DNA from: Cellvibrio sp.
GTDB lineage: Bacteria > Pseudomonadota > Gammaproteobacteria > Pseudomonadales > Cellvibrionaceae
Assembly (NCBI GenBank): GCA_021323495.1
Contig: JAJQJO010000047.1
Coordinates: 1 to 13,134, forward strand
DNA length: 13,134 bases
Reading direction: 5' to 3'
Both the position numbers and the translations under genes were made by a program. The notes below the pieces were generated by a model. That model was not told where the DNA came from. It searched no databases and saw only the letters and a program-made list of their open reading frames with translations. This document shows, piece by piece, positions 7,361 through 13,134 of the stretch (positions are counted from its first letter, which is position 1; each line of letters starts with the position of its first letter).

Positions 7361-7456
7361 ATGTGCTTGAACCTAACCACTTCGTTAACTGCAATGGATG
7401 GATACTGCTATGAGCAAAACCGATTTGACAACGTCCGCCGGTGTTCCGGTACCTGA
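7361..7456 (+). CDS. Possible 31-codon upstream ORF overlapping the catalase start
   Basis: An ATG at 7361 is preceded by AAGAGGGA at 7345-7352, the best Shine-Dalgarno in this region, 8 nt away. The frame runs 31 codons to TGA at 7454-7456, in a different frame from the catalase and past both candidate catalase start codons. The peptide begins MCLNLTTSLT and has Cys at positions 2, 16 and 28. It could be a leader that couples or limits catalase translation, or a chance ORF. No homology is recognised. Confidence 0.25.
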   Translation: MCLNLTTSLTAMDGYCYEQNRFDNVRRCSGT

Positions 7457-8855
7457 TGATAACAACAGTATCAGCGTCGGCCCGCGCGGCCCTTTAACTT
7501 TCGATAACCATTACCTGTTCGAAAAGCTGGCGCACTTTAACCGCGAACGTATTCCGGAGCGGGTTGTACATGCGCGCGGTACCGGTGCTTACGGTCATTT
7601 CACCCTGAGTAAAAGTTTAAGCGAATACACCATCGCCGATTTTTTGCAGGCAGTTGGCGATAAAACCGAGGTTTTTTTGCGTTTTTCTACCGTAGGTGGA
7701 GGCCAGGACTCCAGTGATTACGCGCGCGATCCACGTGGTTTTGCAGTAAAGTTTTACACCCGCCAGGGAAATTACGATGTGGTCGGCAATAATACCCCGG
7801 TGTTCTTTTTAAATGACCCGATCAAATTTCCGGACTTCATTCACTCGCAGAAGAAAAATCCGCAAACCAATTTACCTGATCCTGCCGCAGCGTTTGAATT
7901 TTGGGCAAATCATCCGCAATCGCTGCACCAGATGACCATCCTGATGTCGGATCGTGGGATTCCGCTTTCCTATCGCCATGTGCATGGATTTAGTTCCCAC
8001 ACCTTGAGTTTGTGGAATGGCAAAGGGGAGCGCTACTGGGTGAAATGGCATTTCAAAACCAATCAAGGCATTAAAACCCTGACCGATGAACAAGCCGCAA
8101 GCATGCCGTTGTTTGGTGCGCAAAAAGATTTGGTGGATGCCATTAATCGCAACGAATTCCCGAGTTGGACCGTAAAAATCCAGATCATGACCCGGGCCCA
8201 GGCAGATACCTACCATATCAATCCGTTTGATTTAACCAAGGTGTGGCCGCATAAGGACTTCCCCTTGATTGAAATCGGCCAGCTTGAGCTGAATCGCAAT
8301 GTGCAAAATTATTTCGCGGAGACAGAGCAATCTGCTTTTGCGCCGAGCAATCTGGTTCCCGGCACGGGCGCCTCGCCCGATAAAATGTTGCAGGCGCGTT
8401 TGCTTGCTTATCAGGATGCCCATCGCTATCGCGTCGGGGTAAATCATAACCAACTGCCGGTCAATGCACCGCGCTGCCCGGTCAATCATTACCAACGCGA
8501 TGGCGCTGCTGCCGGTTGTCCATTCAGCAATGGCAGCCAACCACAAAATAGCGGGCCGAATTTTTTTCCAAATGATCGCGCTGCGCAGGGATATCCTGCA
8601 CCCAATCCGGGTTATCGGGAGCCGTCCATGGTACTGAGTAATGCGGTAGTGGATCGCTATGATCAATTGAGCGAGGATTATTACACTCAGGCGGGCGATT
8701 TGTTTCGTTTAATGAACGATGATCAAAAAGCGCAACTCGTGCGCAATATTACCGCGGGTTTATCGCAAGCGAATGCATCAATCCAGGAGCGGATGCTGGG
8801 CTATTTCCACAAGGCTGATCCCGCCTATGCCGCGATGGTCAAAGCACTCTTGTAA
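7410..8855 (+). CDS. katA: Monofunctional heme catalase, small-subunit type
   Basis: Dismutates hydrogen peroxide to water and oxygen. From the ATG at 7410 it has 481 residues, typical of small-subunit (clade 3-like) catalases; the flavodoxin-like C-terminal domain of large-subunit enzymes is absent. Seen: distal active-site RVVHARGTGAYG with catalytic H54, the VGNNTPVFF block with catalytic N127, and proximal heme ligand Y334 in RLLAYQDAHRYRVG. The barrel motifs PDFIHSQKKNPQTN and NPFDLTKVWPHKDFP are present. No signal peptide is seen, so it is probably cytoplasmic. I chose 7410 over the in-frame ATG at 7398 because TGGATGGA lies 7 nt before 7410, while 7398 has no Shine-Dalgarno; 7398 would add four residues. 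It is divergent from mobA, with a terminator just downstream. The symbol is given by type; katB or another kat name is equally possible. Confidence 0.95.
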   Translation: MSKTDLTTSAGVPVPDDNNSISVGPRGPLTFDNHYLFEKLAHFNRERIPERVVHARGTGAYGHFTLSKSLSEYTIADFLQAVGDKTEVFLRFSTVGGGQDSSDYARDPRGFAVKFYTRQGNYDVVGNNTPVFFLNDPIKFPDFIHSQKKNPQTNLPDPAAAFEFWANHPQSLHQMTILMSDRGIPLSYRHVHGFSSHTLSLWNGKGERYWVKWHFKTNQGIKTLTDEQAASMPLFGAQKDLVDAINRNEFPSWTVKIQIMTRAQADTYHINPFDLTKVWPHKDFPLIEIGQLELNRNVQNYFAETEQSAFAPSNLVPGTGASPDKMLQARLLAYQDAHRYRVGVNHNQLPVNAPRCPVNHYQRDGAAAGCPFSNGSQPQNSGPNFFPNDRAAQGYPAPNPGYREPSMVLSNAVVDRYDQLSEDYYTQAGDLFRLMNDDQKAQLVRNITAGLSQANASIQERMLGYFHKADPAYAAMVKALL

Positions 8856-8874
8856 ATATGGTTTTGTGGTTAAC

Positions 8875-8901
8875 ACGCCGCTGCCTGGACAGCGGCGTTT
8901 T
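8875..8901 (+). terminator. Probable intrinsic terminator after catalase
   Basis: ACGCCGCTG at 8875-8883 pairs with CAGCGGCGT at 8890-8898 (9 bp, 6-nt loop), followed by a short T run (TTTT). It starts 20 nt after the catalase stop codon. The rest of the gap up to 9019 shows no gene; it must hold the promoter of the next gene, which I cannot place with confidence. Confidence 0.7.
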
Positions 8902-9008
8902 GTCATCTGCCTGTGGTACGTCAATCTTTCCCCCATCGGTATTTCCCTATAGGATTCAGCACTTGTCTCTAATGCGTTTTCGCGCTGGACATGATGACGA
9001 TAACCAAT

Positions 9009-9013
9009 AAGGA
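9009..9013 (+). promoter_or_regulatory. Ribosome binding site of the large membrane protease gene
   Basis: AAGGA lies 6 nt before the ATG at 9020 and 9 nt before the next codon, also ATG, at 9023. Either could be used. A third ATG at 9016 is in another frame and leads only to a short shadow ORF. Confidence 0.6.
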
Positions 9014-9019
9014 AAATGG

Positions 9020-12000
9020 ATGATGCAAACCTTACCCCGGCAATTTTTTTCACTCCAGGCGCGCTGGTTTTGGGCGATCTTTTTAACCATCGCCCTTCTC
9101 GCTGCAATAGCGGCGCTCAAATTGATGTTTGTTGCCGCACCAGGATTAAATCTGGATATCAGTTTCGCGCGCGAACAGGCCGTCGCTACCGCCAGGGAAT
9201 TCCAGCAACAACAAGTCCCTGAACTCAAAACTGACCGCTCTGCCGCGGTTTTTGTGAGTGATCGTCACTTCCAGAACTATGTGGAATTGGAAGCAGGTGG
9301 CGTAAAAGTTTTTCAAGCATTAATGCCGCAATTGGATGCGGTAACCCACTACTGGAAAGTGCGCAGTTTTACTGCCGGGCAAGAGCAAGAGTTAATCGCC
9401 GCGTTCAGCCCTAAAGGTGATCCGATTTCCTTTGCCTATAAAATTCCCGAACAGGAAGCAGGGCGCGCGCTGGAAGAAACTGCCGCGCGTGCCCTGGCTG
9501 AAGCTGGGGCACGTCGTTTTATAGGAGAGCGGTTTGTCGCCTACAAACCGCTGGAAACCAAAGTCACCAAACAGGCCACTGGCCGCGCCGACTACCGTTT
9601 CACCTACGAGCATAAAAGCCTGAAGGTAGGGGAAGCGCGTTTTCGTCTGGAGTTAAAGGTGGCGGGGGATAAATTGGTTGCCGTCGATACCTTTAAGCAT
9701 ATCCCCGATGCATTCAATCAACGCTTTGGTGAGATGCGTTCACTCAATACCCAAATCAGCCAGATCGCCAGCTATTTTATGATGGTGCTATTCGGTTTGG
9801 GCGGTTTGGTTGGCGGCGGGGTCTGGTTGTTTCGCCGCCATCAATTGCAATTGCGCGCTGCGCTCTGGCCGGCGGCGGTAGTATCGACAGGTTTGGCGGC
9901 AGCAACGCTGTGTAATTTACCTATCGCCTGGATGGATTACCAAACGACAGCGCCCGCGCAAACGTTTTTGCTTCAGCAGTTGGCGCAAGCGGCCGCGTTA
10001 TTGGTTGGGGCGAGCCTGTTTTTTGCCGTTATTTACGCGGTGGCCGAAGGCTTGACGCGCATGGCATTCGCGGGGCACCCGCGCGTGTTTGATTTTTTTC
10101 GTCCCTCCGCTGCTGCCTCACCCGAGGTACTTGGTCGAGTGTTGGGCGCTTACGCCTGGACCGGTTTATTCCTGCTCTATGCAATTGGATTCTATCTGTT
10201 CAGCTCAAAAGTATTAGGCTGGTGGCAGCCGACCGATATTAATTCCGATCCCAACATCCTTGCCAGCTGGCGCCCCGCGCTCGCGCCCATTTTTACTGCG
10301 TTGCAAGCGGGTACCTGGGAGGAATGCGTGTTCCGTGCGATACCCCTGGCCCTGGCGGTCCTGATTGGCAATCACTTTGGCGTCCGCAATAAATTGGTTA
10401 TTGCCACCTTGATCCTGCAAGCGCTGGTGTTTGCGGGCGCCCATGCCAATTACCCCAACTTGCCCGGCTACAGTCGCCTGATTGAGTTGTTTATTCCTGC
10501 TATGGCCTTTGGTCTGGTGTATCTACGCTTTGGTTTGGTGATTTGCATGATCACCCATTTCGAATACGACCTGATCCTTATGAGCATGCCGATTTTTACC
10601 GCGAATGATGCCAGTCTCTGGATCGATCGCGTGCTGGTTATTCTCGCCGGAACAGCGCCACTATTGGCATTGTTATGGGCGCGTTGCTGTATCGGGCATT
10701 CAAGGCCTTTGGCGGATAAATGGCGCAATGGTATTCCGCTCATTGTTATTCCCGATGTACCAGTGATCACAGCGGAAGGTTCGCGCACCGGGGGAGCTGC
10801 ATTCGCGTTCAAACCCGTCTGGTTGGCGACGATTGCAGTGGCCTCGATCGTTGCCATTGGCCTGGCGGCGTTCAAGCCTCCGAAATTGGCTTGGCCTGAG
10901 TACCAGATTGGCCGTGCCGAGGCGCAAATACGGGCGGAGGAAGAATTAACCAAACGCGGTGTTGTCCTTGAAGGCGAATGGCACCGTAGCACAACGACTC
11001 ATGGTGGCTGGTCGCAACCGCGGGAGTTCGTTTGGCGCGAGTCGGGGGTTGAAGAGGTTCAAGCGCTGCTTGGTAGATATCTGGATACACCTTTTTGGGT
11101 AGTTAGCTGGCGCAAGTTCGATGGCCCGGTGGAGAATCGCTCGGAAGAATGGCAGGCCTGGATAGCTCCCGACGGCCGCTTGCATGAGCTGGAGCACGCC
11201 CTGCCGGAGGGGAAGGCGGGTGCCAGGCTGAGCCGTGAGCAGGCGGTGAGCAAAGCGATGGAATGGATTATTAAACTGGGTTGGGGCGATCTTTCTACAC
11301 TGGAAGAGAAATCCGTAGAGGAAATCTTGCGCCCGGCGCGTAGTGACTGGAAAGTCACCTTCATCGATAAAGCTGCCTATAACCACAACAATGGCCAGGC
11401 CGTGATTACCATCAAACTGGCGGGTGATGAGATGACCCACTATGAACGCAGTGTAGATGTGCCTGAGGCCTGGAAACGCGCCGAGAGCGAAGCCGAGTCG
11501 CGCAGGCAGCCATACAAGATCGTCGCCATGGTGGCATTCTTTGCACTGCTTGGTTGTGCTGCCATCAGCTTTTTCCACAAACATAGCGGACGCAAATTTA
11601 GCGTTGCGGCCGCGTTGCCCTGGGTGGCTATCGTAGTGATCGCTAATATCACGGTGTCGCTGTTGTGGATCGACCCTGCCTTGGACTCGATGCAAACCAC
11701 TATGGCCTGGTGGATGCAACTGGGCATGTTGCTGGCGGGATTGGCAATTGGTTCAGGTGTCCTCGGTGTAATCGCCTTTCTGGCCGCCCAGGCTGTGCAT
11801 GCTGAACGTCCGCGTGACGATGCCAGTGCAATCCATGATTTTAAGGTTGGCGCCGTGTTGGCACTGGCGTTGACGGGATTGCATTCGGTGCAGAAGTTAA
11901 TGTTTCCTCCGGCCGCACCACCGGGTGTTTACTCCGCTGATGTCGCTACCATTGCTCCTTGGCTGACAACAATCCTGAATGGTTTAAAGGGGATCTTTCC

Positions 12001-12370
12001 CTCGTTGCTGTTGCTAATTATCGCGATAGGCCTGGTCAGGTTTACTACTAGCCGCTGGCGTTGGGCAATAGTTATTCTCCTGGCATTGGTTTGGTGGATT
12101 GGTGGTGCCTTGGCCGCATCCGAGTTGGTGGTCGCGCTCACAGCGCAATTGGTCACCGTATTGCAAGCGGTATTGGTACTGGAACTGATCCGCCGCCAGC
12201 AAATGGGTATTGCGCTGGCGCTGACCGGCGTCAGTATTGCGCTGCGGCAGTTGGGGGTGATGGAGGCGATTTATCCTTACTCCTGGCTACATGGGTTACT
12301 GAGCGCGGTTTGTTGTCTGGCGATTGGCTACTTCCTGCTTAAACACTGGTATCGGCAGGCAGTACAATAA
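9020..12370 (+). CDS. Giant duplicated CPBP-family (CAAX/Rce1-type) intramembrane protease with PepSY-like periplasmic segments
   Basis: Unusual polytopic inner-membrane protein of 1116 residues; CPBP proteases are usually 200-350. The protease active site lies in the first half: EExxxR (E434, E435, R439 in WEECVFR), FxxxH (F471, H475 in FAGAH) and HxxxD (H513, D517 in THFEYD, where Asn is commoner). Topology by hydrophobicity and charge: TM at 16-40, periplasmic 41-246, TM at 247-271, then about eight TMs to 555; a cytoplasmic loop; TM at 599-618, periplasmic 620-830, TM at 832-852, then about eight TMs to 1108. The halves align by eye: AGGVKVFQAL (92-101) with ESGVEEVQAL (674-683), YKIPEQEAG (140-148) with HALPEGKAG (726-734), KVAGDKLV (213-220) with KLAGDEMT (799-806), and HIPDAF (227-232) with DVPEAW (813-818). 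The second half has no catalytic residues at the matching places. Family members cleave prenylated proteins, process bacteriocins or act as regulators; the substrate here is unknown. The gene stands alone between terminators. Confidence 0.85.
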   Translation: MMQTLPRQFFSLQARWFWAIFLTIALLAAIAALKLMFVAAPGLNLDISFAREQAVATAREFQQQQVPELKTDRSAAVFVSDRHFQNYVELEAGGVKVFQALMPQLDAVTHYWKVRSFTAGQEQELIAAFSPKGDPISFAYKIPEQEAGRALEETAARALAEAGARRFIGERFVAYKPLETKVTKQATGRADYRFTYEHKSLKVGEARFRLELKVAGDKLVAVDTFKHIPDAFNQRFGEMRSLNTQISQIASYFMMVLFGLGGLVGGGVWLFRRHQLQLRAALWPAAVVSTGLAAATLCNLPIAWMDYQTTAPAQTFLLQQLAQAAALLVGASLFFAVIYAVAEGLTRMAFAGHPRVFDFFRPSAAASPEVLGRVLGAYAWTGLFLLYAIGFYLFSSKVLGWWQPTDINSDPNILASWRPALAPIFTALQAGTWEECVFRAIPLALAVLIGNHFGVRNKLVIATLILQALVFAGAHANYPNLPGYSRLIELFIPAMAFGLVYLRFGLVICMITHFEYDLILMSMPIFTANDASLWIDRVLVILAGTAPLLALLWARCCIGHSRPLADKWRNGIPLIVIPDVPVITAEGSRTGGAAFAFKPVWLATIAVASIVAIGLAAFKPPKLAWPEYQIGRAEAQIRAEEELTKRGVVLEGEWHRSTTTHGGWSQPREFVWRESGVEEVQALLGRYLDTPFWVVSWRKFDGPVENRSEEWQAWIAPDGRLHELEHALPEGKAGARLSREQAVSKAMEWIIKLGWGDLSTLEEKSVEEILRPARSDWKVTFIDKAAYNHNNGQAVITIKLAGDEMTHYERSVDVPEAWKRAESEAESRRQPYKIVAMVAFFALLGCAAISFFHKHSGRKFSVAAALPWVAIVVIANITVSLLWIDPALDSMQTTMAWWMQLGMLLAGLAIGSGVLGVIAFLAAQAVHAERPRDDASAIHDFKVGAVLALALTGLHSVQKLMFPPAAPPGVYSADVATIAPWLTTILNGLKGIFPSLLLLIIAIGLVRFTTSRWRWAIVILLALVWWIGGALAASELVVALTAQLVTVLQAVLVLELIRRQQMGIALALTGVSIALRQLGVMEAIYPYSWLHGLLSAVCCLAIGYFLLKHWYRQAVQ

Positions 12371-12394
12371 GGACTCAAGCTAGTTGTCTGATCG

Positions 12395-12420
12395 AAAGCA
12401 CTGGCTCGCCAGTGCTTTTT
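12395..12420 (+). terminator. Intrinsic terminator after the membrane protease gene
   Basis: AAAGCACTGG at 12395-12404 pairs with CCAGTGCTTT at 12409-12418 (10 bp, CTCG tetraloop) and runs into TTTTT. It lies 24 nt after the stop codon and separates this gene from pdxH. Confidence 0.9.
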
Positions 12421-12493
12421 CATTCAGGCGAGCCGTGCCTTTTGTTCGGGTGAGGATTAGACTGCGCAGCAATTGTATTTACGGAGGGTACTT

Positions 12494-13134
12494 ATGGAAT
12501 TAAAACTTGAGGAGTTTCGCCGCGAATATACCCAGGGTGGATTGGAGCGCGGTGATCTGGCGGATAACCCGCTCGAACAATTCAATCTCTGGATGCAACA
12601 GACGATTAAATCGGGTATTCCCGATCCTAATGCCATGACTATCGCCACAGTAGATGCGACAGGCCAGCCCTCGCAGCGTATCGTATTGTTAAAGCATCTC
12701 GATGAAAAAGGTTTTGTGTTTTATACCAACCTCAATAGCCGCAAAGCGCAAGAGCTAAAACAGAATCCCAAAATCAGCTTGCATTTCCCTTGGTATTTTT
12801 TGGAGCGGCAGGTAAAAGTGTGTGGTGTGGCCGAACAATTGTCGACCGCAGATGTGTTGAAATATTTCATCACGCGGCCGCGTGACAGCCAGTTAGGCGC
12901 TTGGGCCTCGCAGCAGAGTCGTCCGATTTCATCGCGTGCACTATTGATGCAGCAATTTGAAAGCATGAAAAATAAATTTTCCAAGGGAGAAATTCCTTTG
13001 CCCGACTTTTGGGGTGGTTTCCGTGTGAAGCCCCATCAAATTGAATTTTGGCAAGGCGGTGCCGCGCGTTTGCATGACCGCTTCCAATACAATTTACAAG
13101 AAAACGGGACATGGGATATCCAGCGCCTGGAACC
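12494..13134 (+). CDS. pdxH: Pyridoxamine 5'-phosphate oxidase (3' end just outside window)
   Basis: FMN enzyme that oxidises pyridoxine and pyridoxamine 5'-phosphates to pyridoxal 5'-phosphate, the last step of vitamin B6 synthesis and salvage. The frame is open to the window edge. The 214 visible residues end in QRLEP, matching the usual RLxP terminus, so only the last base of the final codon and the stop are missing. Seen: the FMN/substrate segment QRIVLLKH at 61-68, FYTNLNSRKAQEL at 76-88, the PWYFLERQVKV strand at 99-109, RPRDSQLGAWAS at 128-139, and the family signature EFWQGGAARLHDRF at 184-197 with R192 and H194 contacting PLP. The start is set by GGAGGG at 12483-12488, 5 nt before the ATG. 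It lies after a strong terminator, so it must have its own promoter in 12421-12482, which I could not place. Cytoplasmic dimer. Confidence 0.96.
   Translation, partial: MELKLEEFRREYTQGGLERGDLADNPLEQFNLWMQQTIKSGIPDPNAMTIATVDATGQPSQRIVLLKHLDEKGFVFYTNLNSRKAQELKQNPKISLHFPWYFLERQVKVCGVAEQLSTADVLKYFITRPRDSQLGAWASQQSRPISSRALLMQQFESMKNKFSKGEIPLPDFWGGFRVKPHQIEFWQGGAARLHDRFQYNLQENGTWDIQRLE

Noticed and set aside
8232..8666. Antisense open frame of 144 codons inside the catalase gene
   Set aside because: A shadow of the catalase; no recognisable protein family and no ribosome binding context.
10946..11719. Long antisense open frame (257 codons) opposite the membrane protease gene
   Set aside because: It lies entirely within a well-supported coding region on the other strand, and its translation shows no recognisable domain, signal or TM pattern. 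Long antisense frames are expected here by chance.
1..13134. CRISPR arrays, tRNA or rRNA genes, insertion sequences, phage or plasmid genes
   Set aside because: No regularly spaced repeats, tRNA cloverleaf sequences, transposase or integrase frames, or flanking target duplications were seen. The window looks like stable core chromosome.

Overview
The window reads as an ordinary chromosomal segment of a gammaproteobacterium. The pyruvate dehydrogenase E1 is the long, single-chain (homodimeric) type, its E2 partner carries two lipoyl domains, and no E3 gene follows directly. The genes are standard housekeeping types of moderate GC (roughly half, by eye), and one is a secreted lipoprotein esterase. 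A polysaccharide-degrading marine or soil lineage such as Cellvibrionaceae would fit, but that is a guess from gene style and not a search result.

Layout from left to right. (1) aceE, cut at its 5' end by the window edge, then aceF, both on the + strand. A 9-bp hairpin lies between them and a strong intrinsic terminator follows aceF. (2) A + strand lipoprotein alpha/beta-hydrolase (esterase type) whose 3' end overlaps the 3' end of a convergent gene by about 32 bp. (3) A - strand group in the order mobA, a vanZ-like membrane gene, and a DUF1287 secreted cysteine-hydrolase-like gene. The last two are separated by a single base and are probably translationally coupled. (4) A roughly 290-bp divergent intergenic region with a perfect inverted repeat and a possible short upstream ORF, then a small-subunit heme catalase with its own terminator. 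(5) A 1116-codon membrane protein in its own transcription unit, flanked by terminators. (6) pdxH, complete except for its last codon base and the stop codon, which fall outside the window.

The central metabolic genes need little comment. AceE and AceF form the E1 and E2 of the pyruvate dehydrogenase complex; the required E3 (Lpd) must be encoded elsewhere. MobA completes the bis-MGD molybdenum cofactor, PdxH makes pyridoxal phosphate, and the catalase removes hydrogen peroxide.

The most unusual item is the 1116-residue protein at 9020-12370. It contains one complete CPBP/Rce1-type intramembrane protease active site (EExxxR, FxxxH, HxxxD) and appears to be an internal tandem duplication. Two units of about 510-540 residues each consist of a TM anchor, a periplasmic segment of about 210 residues, and a bundle of about nine TMs. 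The second unit has lost every catalytic residue. Each periplasmic segment itself looks like two PepSY-like repeats. This is the best candidate in the window for something not yet described.
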